A stretch of 64,000 nucleotides of DNA, taken from the NCBI GenBank assembly GCA_017622845.1, contig JAGAQJ010000049.1, forward strand, positions 24,052 through 88,051, given 5' to 3'. Position 1 is the first letter of the stretch. Each line of letters opens with the position of its first letter. The stretch is from Lachnospiraceae bacterium. Lineage in GTDB: Bacteria; Bacillota; Clostridia; Lachnospirales; Lachnospiraceae. The notes below the pieces were generated by a model. The model saw only the letters and a program-made list of their open reading frames with translations. It was not told the origin of the DNA and did not search any database. A program made the translations under genes and the position numbers. This document shows, one piece after another, positions 44,318 to 52,787 of this stretch.

Positions 44318-44797
44318 ATGGAGTCTTTTTACAAGTATGTTGGGGAAATGAATGATCAGATTTTTCAGGAAATCCGCAGGGTAGCAGGAGCAGCAGTTCG
44401 TATTTTTCATATTACGGATTTGGATGACGGAAGGAAAATTGCAGCACAGGTGAGAAAAATCGTAGATGAAATCCTGGAAACAGGTAAATTTCCGGAGGAA
44501 TATGAGGACATTATGGATGTGGCAATAGGTCTTGGAGCGGTTTTTGGAAATGCACTGTGTATCGGATATGGCTGGGAATGGAAGGAATTAGGAGAAAGCG
44601 AAGAAAATACAGTTCACAGTGTGGTTTCGCCGAAAGGATATTTTTCAAATGCGCCAATGCTGTATTTATATAGAATTTTAACGGGTAATAATATAGGATT
44701 AGACGGGCAAAACGATAATACAGTACTGCTTTTATACAATATGTTAGAAAATATTGATGAAAAACCGGAAGATAAAATGTATATTCCTATGGCATAA
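44318..44797 (+). CDS. Small hypothetical protein, possibly DUF3806-like
   Basis: A 159-residue protein with MDVAIGLGAVFGNALCIGYG followed by WEWKELGE and SVVSPKGYFSNAPMLYLYRI, a pattern that recalls DUF3806 (weak, from memory). AGGAGGAAAG precedes the ATG at 44318. No signal peptide or membrane segment. It is the third member of the same-strand row of small genes; an immunity role is possible by context only. Confidence 0.6.
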   Translation: MESFYKYVGEMNDQIFQEIRRVAGAAVRIFHITDLDDGRKIAAQVRKIVDEILETGKFPEEYEDIMDVAIGLGAVFGNALCIGYGWEWKELGESEENTVHSVVSPKGYFSNAPMLYLYRILTGNNIGLDGQNDNTVLLLYNMLENIDEKPEDKMYIPMA

Positions 44798-44811
44798 ATG
44801 CAGACAGAAGC

Positions 44812-45140
44812 ATGGAATTTATGGATATAGAAGCATCAGGTGAAGTTGGAAATGTTTATGGCGGTTCTGCCAATATAAAAGCCGATTGGTATGTATTGGA
44901 TGATATTTATGAGTATATTTGTGAGAAATATAAAGAAATGCCGGATTATTTTTGGAACAAGCCGGATATACAGAACTTGCATCAGCTTATAACCGGGTGT
45001 TTTTGGATGAACAGCCATATGCAGTAGAGAAAATCAGCAGTATGTTTCCTGACATTGTAAATTGGATGGATGAGCATGAGGAAATAATTCAAAAATTTTA
45101 TTTGGATGTATTAAAAACACATTTTTTTAGGAATATATAG
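44812..45140 (+). pseudogene. Frameshifted small gene of the island
   Basis: Two overlapping frames belong together: 44812 onward reads EYICEKYKEMPDYF and then fails, while the next frame continues LEQAGYTELASAYNRVFLDE to 45140. They join if one T is restored in the run TTTTT at about 44948-44952, giving a protein of about 109 residues. Either the gene is inactivated by a one-base loss in a homopolymer or the read has an error. No good ribosome-binding site was seen before 44812. Family not recognised; high Tyr, Glu and Asp content resembles its neighbours. Confidence 0.6.
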
Positions 45141-45235
45141 CCCAAGCTAAAGCTGCCTGTTTGCCAGTGCTGCAGGAAGCATTGATTGATGATTCGTTGA
45201 ATTAATAAATACTTTCATTCAGGAGTAAGATAATA

Positions 45236-45688
45236 TTGATAGTACATAAATACAGGCTGTGTAAAACAAGCTGGGGAATTGCAATTAATATATATGGAAA
45301 CGTATTTGATTATGATAGGTACAATTCAAAAGTCTATGTCATGGAAAATAATCATCTTACGAAGATTTGTGAAGGCTTATATGTGCTTTTTGATAAAGAA
45401 CAAAATAGAAACGTTGGTCCCAATCATTCCTATAATCAGATGCAGGTTGATGATTATTCTTATATGATTGAGGGATTGTTAAAAGTATCCGGGAAGATTA
45501 AAGAAAATACGGAGTATCAGAATACTTTAATTGTGATAACAAGACTTGAATTCAGCTTGTGTGATTTTCAAGAAGAAGGGCTTATTGCAGGTATGATGGA
45601 ATGGGCGGCGAAGGCATTTGATTTTACATGTCCGCATATAGAAGTAAAATACCAAAAGGATATAAACAAGTATCTTTATGAGTTATAA
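45236..45688 (+). CDS. Hypothetical protein of the island
   Basis: A 150-residue protein of mixed alpha/beta character; family not recognised. It opens MIVHKYRLCKTSWGIAINIY and contains EGLYVLFDKEQNRNVGPN and TLIVITRLEFSLCDFQEEGL. The TTG start has GGAGTAAG some 12 bases upstream, so initiation is likely but weak. AT-rich relative to the core genes. It stands alone, 95 bases after the frameshifted gene and 165 before the next. Confidence 0.55.
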   Translation: MIVHKYRLCKTSWGIAINIYGNVFDYDRYNSKVYVMENNHLTKICEGLYVLFDKEQNRNVGPNHSYNQMQVDDYSYMIEGLLKVSGKIKENTEYQNTLIVITRLEFSLCDFQEEGLIAGMMEWAAKAFDFTCPHIEVKYQKDINKYLYEL

Positions 45689-45853
45689 GAATATGTGGAA
45701 AGCATTACTGGTATGTTTTGCCTGCGCAAATATAGAGAATGATAATTCCATTGTTGGGTGGAATAATCACTAATGCAGTGATTTGTCATAATTGTTAGTG
45801 CTTGATTTCAAAGAAAATTGGAGACGGGCAAGAATTTAAAGAGGGAATGGAAA

Positions 45854-46258
45854 GTGGTATCAGAACTCGAGGTAAAATATATGAGTGCAGATTTTCCGCT
45901 AACTCGGTTTGATTTTTCAAATCTGATTGAATACATACAAAAAGCTGAAGTGTTGCCGGAGATGATTGTTGATAACGAAACTGGGATAGAATTTTATGGT
46001 GGAAGCACTATTTCAAGAGATACTTTCGTTTATTTTCTTGAAAACTTTAATATTTTGGATAACCTTGCTCAAGATGACAGCAGACAGGAATATGAAAAGC
46101 ATACGCAATTTGGAGTTCAAAGTTTTCAGTTTGAGCCATCATGGGTGAAGATTATGCTTGATAAGGTTATCATTGGATACGTTGGGATTTATGTAAATAC
46201 GGATTTTAGTCTAACCTTTTCTAAAAAGAATGATGTGTGGACCTTAACGAAAGGATAA
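45854..46258 (+). CDS. Hypothetical protein of the island
   Basis: A 134-residue acidic protein; family not recognised. It contains FDFSNLIEYIQKAEVLPEMI and GIEFYGGSTISRDTFVYFLE, and ends in beta-like WTLTKG. Two starts are plausible: the GTG at 45854 behind GAGGGAA and the ATG at 45881 behind GAGGTAAA; an upstream TTG at 45818 lacks a site. It follows the pattern of a compact cytoplasmic protein in the immunity-like row. Confidence 0.55.
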   Translation: MVSELEVKYMSADFPLTRFDFSNLIEYIQKAEVLPEMIVDNETGIEFYGGSTISRDTFVYFLENFNILDNLAQDDSRQEYEKHTQFGVQSFQFEPSWVKIMLDKVIIGYVGIYVNTDFSLTFSKKNDVWTLTKG

Positions 46259-46320
46259 CACGCTATTATTGGAGAGCGTAAAGTTAGGCGATACAGAAGC
46301 CTTTCAGGGAGGATTTGAGC

Positions 46321-46758
46321 ATGTTGAAAACATTCGGTGCAGACAGTTCAAACCAGGCAGAAAATGGCCAAAAGATTGATTTTTATTCTGGTTTTGAGGG
46401 AGAGGGAGAAATCGTTTTATATGCCGACAATATAGAATTGCACATATGGGATGGATATTTCGCTCCAATTATGAATATTGCGCTGGACAAAGAAATAGAA
46501 GAATATACAGAAGCGTTTGGAGTCGTTGGCCAGTATCAGACATTAACAGGCTGGTGCGATGTTGGCGCTGAAAGGTCAATCATAAAATTTCCACAAAAAG
46601 AGCTTGCAGTTTTAGAAAGGTTAGATATTGCAGAGAGTTTGGAATGTTTTCAGGCAGAATTGTCAGAGGATTATAAAAAGGACATTATTCAAGTATATAA
46701 AGCGTTAGTTGATTTTTTTAAACAAGCAGAAGGTATTGTGTATATTGAGGATTGCTAG
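46321..46758 (+). CDS. Hypothetical protein of the island
   Basis: A 145-residue acidic protein; family not recognised. The N-terminal half is beta-rich (EGEIVLYADNIELHIWDGYF; GQYQTLTGWCDVGAERSIIK) and the C-terminal half helical (ECFQAELSEDYKKDIIQVYK). GGGAGG at 46306-46311 suits the ATG at 46321; a TTG at 46315 is closer to the site. Immediately precedes the SUKH gene by 94 bases. Confidence 0.55.
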   Translation: MLKTFGADSSNQAENGQKIDFYSGFEGEGEIVLYADNIELHIWDGYFAPIMNIALDKEIEEYTEAFGVVGQYQTLTGWCDVGAERSIIKFPQKELAVLERLDIAESLECFQAELSEDYKKDIIQVYKALVDFFKQAEGIVYIEDC

Positions 46759-46852
46759 TCGTCAGTGTATAAGGGGCAGTGTTTCCATTGTGCATTGGTA
46801 CTTACTTGAATAAACATATATTTACCAAACATAACAAATAAGAGGTGTAAAA

Positions 46853-47485
46853 ATGGACATTGATGAGAGAATTAACAGAATTATGAATAAAATGAAAAAT
46901 TTATCAAGTATACAGCCAGAGTTTCGCTGCGGCGAGTTTCCTCCAAAATGGGACAATCCCTTAGAGGAGCAAATGATTGAACGATATGAGAAGGCAAATG
47001 GAATAACTCTGCCAGAGGATTACAGAAGATTTATCACAACAGTTGCAGGCAGCGGTACACAGCCTTTTTATGGTTTATACAGTCCTGTTGGGGAATCAAC
47101 TCAATATGCGCCGAAGGCTGACATAAAGGAAAAATTCCCTTATACAGTCAGGACTCCTTTGAATGTAGCAGAGCTGTCTGATAAAGAGTATGATGCTATT
47201 TTTGAGACCGAAGAACTGAATATCGATGCAGGATATGTACTTTTGTGTCATGAAGGCTGTGGAATGTATAGTATTTTAATTGTAAATACGGACGATGAGG
47301 ATACTTATGGAACTGTCTGGTTTTATGACCTTGCCAATGATGCAGGAATTTACCCTTTGATTCATCAGGGGACGAACAGGGCGATGCGTTTTCTGGACTG
47401 GCTTGAGTATTATGCGGATAGGACACTGGAATTGGGTAATACCGGATATTTCAGCTATGGTGAACTGGCAGGAAGGATAGAATAA
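46853..47485 (+). CDS. SMI1/KNR4 (SUKH) family protein, probable immunity protein
   Basis: A 210-residue protein with the SUKH core: LEEQMIERYEKANGITLPED, YRRFITTVAGSGTQPFYGLY, then GYVLLCHEGCGMYSILIVN, and a C-terminal MRFLDWLEYYADRTLELG. The superfamily is one of the commonest immunity folds neutralising secreted nuclease and other toxins, known from comparative genomics and several solved cases. AAGAGGTG precedes the ATG. No toxin gene is within the window, so the cognate toxin is either absent or from competitors. It is the clearest functional anchor of this island. Confidence 0.85.
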   Translation: MDIDERINRIMNKMKNLSSIQPEFRCGEFPPKWDNPLEEQMIERYEKANGITLPEDYRRFITTVAGSGTQPFYGLYSPVGESTQYAPKADIKEKFPYTVRTPLNVAELSDKEYDAIFETEELNIDAGYVLLCHEGCGMYSILIVNTDDEDTYGTVWFYDLANDAGIYPLIHQGTNRAMRFLDWLEYYADRTLELGNTGYFSYGELAGRIE

Positions 47486-47541
47486 CAGGGAGCCGCATAA
47501 TTTTGCTGCAGTAAGTCATATCCGGACGAAGAGGAAAAATA

Positions 47542-47673
47542 ATGGCAAGACACATTAGCAGCATGAATGAATTAGAAAAATCATTACAGCCTGTAATCAA
47601 AGCAATGGTAGGTGAATTAGCAGAAAGAGTATATGAGACACGAAACTTATATAGTTTTATGCCGTATGTTTAG
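47542..47673 (+). CDS. Short open frame, likely remnant of a longer gene
   Basis: A 43-codon frame, MARHISSMNELEKSLQPVIK then AMVGELAERVYETRNLYSFM, preceded by GAGGAAAAAT. It ends where its 3' end overlaps a minus-strand coding fragment, as if a longer gene had been broken at about 47657. Composition is coding-like but no family is recognised. Confidence 0.4.
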   Translation: MARHISSMNELEKSLQPVIKAMVGELAERVYETRNLYSFMPYV

Positions 47674-47800
47674 TTGTATCTGCTTTGTGTTTATCTGAGA
47701 TTTCATGCACTCTCTCAACTTCATCAGGAATTGTGATATTAGATTGATTAAATACAATATGCCACAATTTAGATGCAAAGTCTATTTCATTATCAACGAA
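47657..47800 (-). pseudogene. C-terminal fragment of an unidentified gene
   Basis: On the minus strand a stop codon at 47659-47657 is preceded by 47 sense codons with coding-like composition (ASKLWHIVFNQSNITIPDEV then ERVHEISDKHKADTT) and an in-frame stop but no start upstream. It is read as the tail of a gene whose front was lost. The debris lies between two copies of ACAGCCTGTAAT (47586-47597, 47816-47827). Confidence 0.45.
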
Positions 47801-47969
47801 TCATGAAAGATTATCACAGCCTGTAATGAAAATAGGGTACTGGCTCCACTGCTTTTTTGGAAAAGACCCTAAGTGCCCATTTGTACTTTATATCAGAAGA
47901 AAAACTGATTAAAAGAACGGAATTTGAGAGAAACATAAACAATGCAATAGAATTATGACATGGACTTTT
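47801..47969. other. Degenerate sequence before the integrase remnant
   Basis: No intact gene. A plus-strand frame through the second ACAGCCTGTAAT copy reads NHERLSQPVMKIG, weakly echoing NELEKSLQPVIKAM of the short frame at 47542, which suggests a partial, decayed duplication. Confidence 0.4.
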
Positions 47970-48016
47970 GAGCCTTTATATGATAATATATAATATTGTA
48001 TTAAGGCTCTTTTCTT
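47970..48016 (+). terminator. Probable terminator ahead of the integrase remnant
   Basis: GAGCCTT (47970-47976) pairs with AAGGCTC (48003-48009) around an AT-rich loop that can itself pair; TTTTCTT follows. Confidence 0.5.
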
Positions 48017-48040
48017 ATATTTGAGAAAGGAGACTTGTCA

Positions 48041-48376
48041 ATGGGAAAAGATTTGAAAGGGAAGGAGTTAGGCATTGGCGTAAGTCAGAGAAAAGACGGA
48101 TTGTACACTGACGCTAATGTAAAAGGCGAAAATATTCGCTGCAACACACAACTTTTTTATTACTGTGATAAGGCTGGCATTCCGGGATTTTCTATGCACG
48201 TCCTAAGACACACTTTTGCTGCCCGGTGTATTGAAGGTGGAATGCGCCCTAAGACCTTACAGGTGATTCTAGGTCATGCCAATGTAGGTATTACGATGAA
48301 TTTATATGTTCATGTGACCGGGGATGAGAAGGTTAAAGAGGTAGAAAGAATCGAAAGTGCCTTAAAAATTGTGTAG
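48041..48376 (+). pseudogene. Tyrosine recombinase (integrase) with internal deletion
   Basis: A 111-codon frame joins the two ends of a phage/ICE-type integrase. The start MGKDLKGKELGIGVSQRKDG is the N-terminal arm-binding domain; after residue 25 the sequence jumps to the C-terminal catalytic end, FSMHVLRHTFAARCIEGGM, with the HxLRH box, then GHANVGITMNLYVHV with the catalytic Tyr. Intact relatives have about 380-400 residues, so some 280 codons are missing in frame, including the first catalytic Arg. AAAGGAG precedes the ATG. It marks the right edge of the island and cannot be active. Confidence 0.85.
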
Positions 48377-48452
48377 TGATTTGTGTAGTAAAAATATATA
48401 GAAAGGCAGAAACCCTTGAAAACCAAGGATTTCTGGATAGGTGTAAGATAAA

Positions 48453-49550
48453 ATGAAATTAGGAATCGTAGGGCTCCCAAATGTAGGAAAAAGTACTTTA
48501 TTTAATTCCCTGACAAAGGCAGGAGCTGAGTCGGCAAATTATCCCTTCTGTACGATTGACCCCAATGTAGGCGTTGTTGCCGTGCCTGATGAGAGAATCA
48601 AGCTTTTGGGCGAGCTGTATCACACGAAAAAGGTAACACCTGCCGTGATTGAGTTTGTAGATATTGCAGGACTTGTAAAAGGCGCTTCGAAAGGTGAAGG
48701 ACTTGGCAATCAGTTCCTTGCAAATATCCGTGAAGTAGATGCGATTGTGCACGTGGTAAGATGCTTTGAGGACTCCAATATTGTCCATGTAGACGGAAGC
48801 ATCAACCCTTTAAGGGATATCGAGACCATTAACTTAGAGCTTATCTTTTCTGATATTGAGATTCTGGAACGCCGCATTGCCAAGGTTTCAAGAGGGGCAA
48901 AGAATGACAAGACACAGGCGAAGGAGCTTGCTCTTGCAGAACGGCTTAAGGCGCACCTTGAGGAAGGAAAGCTGGCAAAGAGCTTTGTGACAGAAGATGA
49001 CGAGGAGATTGTATGGAGAAACGGATATAATCTTCTGACAGACAAGCCGGTTATCTTTGCTGCAAATGTCGCAGAGGACGACCTTGCAAATGACGGCGCA
49101 GACAACGAAGGAGTAAAGGCAGTACGCGAATATGCAGCAGGAGAAGGCTTTGAGGTTTTTGTAATTTGTGCGCAGATTGAGCAGGAGATTGCAGAGCTTG
49201 ATGATGATGAGAAAATGATGTTCCTTGAGGATTTGGGATTAAAGGAGTCAGGGCTTGACAAGCTGATTGCAGCAAGCTACAGGCTTTTGGGATTAATCAG
49301 TTTCCTTACGGCAGGAGAAGATGAGTGCCGCGCATGGACGATTAAGGTCGGCACAAAAGCACCGCAGGCAGCAGGAAAGATTCATACGGATTTTGAGCGC
49401 GGCTTTATTCGTGCAGAGGTTGTAAATTATAAGGATTTGCTTGAAAATGGCTCGCTCGCGGCAGCAAGGGAAAAAGGACTGGTAGGCTTAGAGGGGAAAG
49501 AGTACGTGGTAAAGGACGGCGATGTGATTCTTTTCCGATTTAACGTGTAG
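48453..49550 (+). CDS. ychF: Ribosome-binding ATPase YchF
   Basis: Obg-related P-loop protein that hydrolyses ATP rather than GTP, 365 residues. G1 is GLPNVGKSTLFN (residue 7), G3 DIAGLVKGASKGEGLGNQ, and the usual NKxD is replaced by NVAE-type sequence (FAANVAEDDLAN), the basis of ATP preference. A helical hairpin and a C-terminal TGS domain (TIKVGTKAPQAAGKIHTDFE) follow. It is a core gene directly after the integrase remnant. The leader carries a short inverted sequence near 48400. Confidence 0.97.
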   Translation: MKLGIVGLPNVGKSTLFNSLTKAGAESANYPFCTIDPNVGVVAVPDERIKLLGELYHTKKVTPAVIEFVDIAGLVKGASKGEGLGNQFLANIREVDAIVHVVRCFEDSNIVHVDGSINPLRDIETINLELIFSDIEILERRIAKVSRGAKNDKTQAKELALAERLKAHLEEGKLAKSFVTEDDEEIVWRNGYNLLTDKPVIFAANVAEDDLANDGADNEGVKAVREYAAGEGFEVFVICAQIEQEIAELDDDEKMMFLEDLGLKESGLDKLIAASYRLLGLISFLTAGEDECRAWTIKVGTKAPQAAGKIHTDFERGFIRAEVVNYKDLLENGSLAAAREKGLVGLEGKEYVVKDGDVILFRFNV

Positions 49551-49578
49551 TACAGAAAATAAAAGCGAGGTAGAGAAT

Positions 49579-50484
49579 ATGCCTGATATAATGGGAGCAA
49601 GGGATATTGCATTTCCCCATCTTGGAATTTATATAGAAAATTTGCCAAAAAGCTTTTCTGTATTTGGGATTGAGATTGCATTTTATGGACTGATTATTGG
49701 TATCGGAGTGATACTGGGAGTGCTGATGGCGGTAAAAATGGCAAAGCTTGAGGGCATGAATCCGGATATCATATGGGATTTTGCCATCTATGCGGTTATT
49801 TTTTCCGTGATTGGCGCGCGTATTTACTATGTGGTTTTTTCATGGGATATGTACAAGGACGACCTATTGAGTATTTTTAATATCAGGCAGGGCGGACTTG
49901 CCATATATGGCGGAGTCATTGCAGCATTTATTACGCTTTTTGTATACAGCAGGATAAAAAAGCTGTCGCCTTATCAGATTGGCGACTGCGGTGTGTATGG
50001 TCTTGTGCTTGGACAGATTATCGGCAGATGGGGAAATTTCTTTAACAGAGAAGCGTTCGGAAGCTATACAGATTCTCTGTTTGCCATGAGACTTCCGGTT
50101 GATGCAGTGCGTTTTCGTGATATGGCGCAGTCGCATATTGACGGTATGGCAGCAATGGGAGATGTGAATTTTATACAGGTACATCCCACATTTTTATACG
50201 AAGGAGCGTGGAACCTTTGCCTGCTGATTGTCATGCTCTTATATCACAAAAGAAAAAAGTATCATGGTCAGATGTGCCTTTTCTATCTCGGCGGTTACGG
50301 CATAGGACGCTTTATCATTGAAGGACTTCGAACAGACCAGCTTTTAATACCAGGCACGCAGATTGCAGTGTCGCAGGTACTTGGGCTTGCATTATTTATA
50401 TTTGCAGTGATTTTAAATGTTATAGTAAGGCTTCGATTATTGAAAAATACCAATAGCACAGAGAAGGAGGATAAGGAGCAATGA
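49579..50484 (+). CDS. lgt: Prolipoprotein diacylglyceryl transferase
   Basis: Membrane enzyme that lipidates the lipobox Cys of prelipoproteins, 301 residues, about seven helices. Motifs: SVIGARIYYVVFSWDMYKDD, GGLAIYGGVIAAF, GRWGNFFNREAFG with the signature Asn/Arg, and VHPTFLYEGAWNL, then GRFIIEGLRTDQL. GCGAGGTAG precedes the ATG. It overlaps the GH3 gene by four bases (ATGA). One possible client, a lipobox substrate-binding protein, is encoded at 53887. Confidence 0.96.
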   Translation: MPDIMGARDIAFPHLGIYIENLPKSFSVFGIEIAFYGLIIGIGVILGVLMAVKMAKLEGMNPDIIWDFAIYAVIFSVIGARIYYVVFSWDMYKDDLLSIFNIRQGGLAIYGGVIAAFITLFVYSRIKKLSPYQIGDCGVYGLVLGQIIGRWGNFFNREAFGSYTDSLFAMRLPVDAVRFRDMAQSHIDGMAAMGDVNFIQVHPTFLYEGAWNLCLLIVMLLYHKRKKYHGQMCLFYLGGYGIGRFIIEGLRTDQLLIPGTQIAVSQVLGLALFIFAVILNVIVRLRLLKNTNSTEKEDKEQ

Positions 50485-52712
50485 CCAAAGACAAAATAAA
50501 GGAACTGATATCACAGCTTACCTTGCAGGAAAAGATTGACATGATACATGGAAATGGACTTTTTGCTACAAAGGGAGTGGAGCGGCTTGGCATTCCACCT
50601 TTTATCACCTCAGATGGTCCAAGAGGCGTAAGAAAGGATTTTGAGAATGATAAATGGAAGGATATCGGATTAAGTTATGATTATGTGTCATATCTTCCCT
50701 GCAATTCTGCGCTTGCTGCAACTTGGAACAGAGAGCTTGCTTATGCTACCGGCAAGATACTTGGTAAGGAAGCAAGAGGACGCGGAAAGGATATGATTCT
50801 TGCTCCCGGAATTAACATCATGCGTTCGCCGCTCTGCGGTAGAAGCTTTGAGTACATGGGTGAGGACCCGTATCTTGCATCGGAGATGGTAGTGCCTGTC
50901 GTACAAGGTATTGAGGAAAATGATGTGTCTTCCTGCGTGAAACATTTTGCAGTGAATAATCAGGAAACGAGGCGTCTTGATGTTGATGTAGAGGTCAGTG
51001 AGCGTGCACTTCGTGAGATATATCTTCCGGGCTTTGAGGCAGCGGTGAAAAAGGGCAAGGCAAAGGGCATTATGGGAGCTTACAATAAACTTCGGGGTAC
51101 ACACTGCTGCCACAATGACTACCTGTTAAATGATATCCTCCGCAAGGAATGGGGATTTAAAGGCATCACTGTGTCAGACTGGGGCGGTGTTCATGATACA
51201 AAGGAAGCTCTGATGAATGGCCTTGATATGGAAATGTCCGTTACAGACAACTATGATGAGTATTATATGGCAAGTCCGCTGTTAGAGCTGATTGAAAGCG
51301 GAGCAGTTGACAGAAAGACTGCCTGCACAAAGATTGACGAGAAGGTGCGTCATATCCTTTATGTGATGAATGAACTCCATATGCTTGATGGAGAGCGCAG
51401 TGCGAGCACATACAATGATTATCAGGACAAGGCGGCATTAAGGCAGACTGCAAGAGAGTCTGTCGTGCTGTTAAAAAATGAGAAAAATATTCTTCCGCTT
51501 GATAAAAAGAAAGTGAAAAAGCTGCTGGTTGTAGGAGAGAATGCCAACAGACAGCACGCACCGGGCGGCGGAAGCGCTGAGATTAAGGCGCTGTATGAGA
51601 TTACACCGTTGATGGGTCTGCATATGCTTTTGGGAGGAAATGCCGAGATTGTATACCAACCAGGATATTTCAACGAAGATGTCGGAAATATATGGGCAAA
51701 CACCGGAGACAGTGAGAATGGTCAGGCAGACAGTCTCAATCAGGACGCTGAGGCAACACAGTCATCGCCGGAGCCTGAGAAGAAGATAAAGTCAGAAGAG
51801 AAGCAGAAGCATCAGAAGGAAATGAATGAAAAGTACCAGAAAGAAGCGATAGAAGCTGCGAAGGATGCAGATGCAGTCATTTATGTGGGCGGACTGACCC
51901 ATGATTACGATACGGAGGGACAGGACCGAACGGATATGAAGCTTCCTTATGAGCAGGATCGACTGATATCAGAGCTTCTAGAGGTAAGACCTGATACCGT
52001 TGTCGTTCTTGAGGCCGGTTCTCCGGTTGATATGAGCGCATGGATTGATGGGGCTGATACGCTTATATATAGCTGGTATGCAGGTATGGAAGGCGGTATT
52101 GCGCTTGCTGAGGTAATTTTTGGTGATGTTAATCCATCAGGACGGCTTCCTGAGACATTCCCAATCAGTGAGAGGGAATGCCCGGCGGTTGTGCTTGGCG
52201 AGTTCCCGGGAGGAGATCAAGTCCATTATGGTGAGGATATCTTTGTCGGATACAGGTATTATGACACTTATGATGTACCGACTGCTTTCCCGTTTGGATA
52301 CGGATTGTCATACACTGATTTTGTCATGACCGGCATCAGGGCGGAGGTGCTTGAAGACTGTGCGGACAGTAAGAGTGTAAAGGTAAGCTTCGATATTTCC
52401 AATATAGGCAGACGCGCAGGCGCCACTGTTGCACAGATTTACGTTGCCGATAAATATCCGAAGGTCAAAAAGCCTGCGAAGGAGCTGAAAGCCTTTGAGA
52501 AGCTGTATCTTGAACCCGGAGAGACCAGAGAGGTTACATTGATCCTTGAGAATGATGCATTTACATACTATGATGAAGAACTGCACGGATTTAAGGTCAA
52601 CGCCGGAAGCTACATGCTTCTGCTGGCAAAGAATGCTGATGAAGTAGTAGATGTAACAGAGATTGAATTTCGCTGCAGTACAGTTTCGTGTGCAGAAAAA
52701 GTTCAAATATAA
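50481..52712 (+). CDS. GH3 family beta-glucosidase
   Basis: A 743-residue cytoplasmic glycoside hydrolase; no signal peptide. Order: GH3 N-terminal TIM barrel with the nucleophile Asp233 in VSDWGGVHDTKEALMNGLDM, the GH3 C-terminal domain (ESVVLLKNEKNILPLDKKK; GGLTHDYDTEGQDRTDMKLP), and a fibronectin-type III-like end (FPFGYGLSYTDF; VAQIYVADKYPKVKKPAKEL). The layout matches bacterial beta-glucosidases releasing glucose from short oligosaccharides. A Lys/Glu/Gln-rich insert lies at about residues 410-455. It overlaps lgt by four bases, so expression is coupled to a lipoprotein gene, an odd pairing. Exact sugar specificity unknown. Confidence 0.93.
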   Translation: MTKDKIKELISQLTLQEKIDMIHGNGLFATKGVERLGIPPFITSDGPRGVRKDFENDKWKDIGLSYDYVSYLPCNSALAATWNRELAYATGKILGKEARGRGKDMILAPGINIMRSPLCGRSFEYMGEDPYLASEMVVPVVQGIEENDVSSCVKHFAVNNQETRRLDVDVEVSERALREIYLPGFEAAVKKGKAKGIMGAYNKLRGTHCCHNDYLLNDILRKEWGFKGITVSDWGGVHDTKEALMNGLDMEMSVTDNYDEYYMASPLLELIESGAVDRKTACTKIDEKVRHILYVMNELHMLDGERSASTYNDYQDKAALRQTARESVVLLKNEKNILPLDKKKVKKLLVVGENANRQHAPGGGSAEIKALYEITPLMGLHMLLGGNAEIVYQPGYFNEDVGNIWANTGDSENGQADSLNQDAEATQSSPEPEKKIKSEEKQKHQKEMNEKYQKEAIEAAKDADAVIYVGGLTHDYDTEGQDRTDMKLPYEQDRLISELLEVRPDTVVVLEAGSPVDMSAWIDGADTLIYSWYAGMEGGIALAEVIFGDVNPSGRLPETFPISERECPAVVLGEFPGGDQVHYGEDIFVGYRYYDTYDVPTAFPFGYGLSYTDFVMTGIRAEVLEDCADSKSVKVSFDISNIGRRAGATVAQIYVADKYPKVKKPAKELKAFEKLYLEPGETREVTLILENDAFTYYDEELHGFKVNAGSYMLLLAKNADEVVDVTEIEFRCSTVSCAEKVQI

Positions 52713-52723
52713 TTCATAAAATG

Positions 52724-52787
52724 ACTCCCCCTTGGAAGGATGGTGCATATAATAAAGAAATGCACCGCTTCCGAAGGGGGAGTTTTT
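52724..52787 (+). promoter_or_regulatory. Long hairpin covering the ymxH ribosome-binding site
   Basis: ACTCCCCCTT (52724-52733), GGAAG (52734-52738) and GGTGCAT (52742-52748) pair with ATGCACC (52760-52766), CTTCC (52768-52772) and AAGGGGGAGT (52774-52783): 22 pairs with small bulges. TTTTT follows at 52783-52787 and the ATG comes directly after. It can end the GH3 transcript, and it also buries the AAGGGGGAG site of the next gene. The loop side contains TATAAT (52748-52753). Confidence 0.8.
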
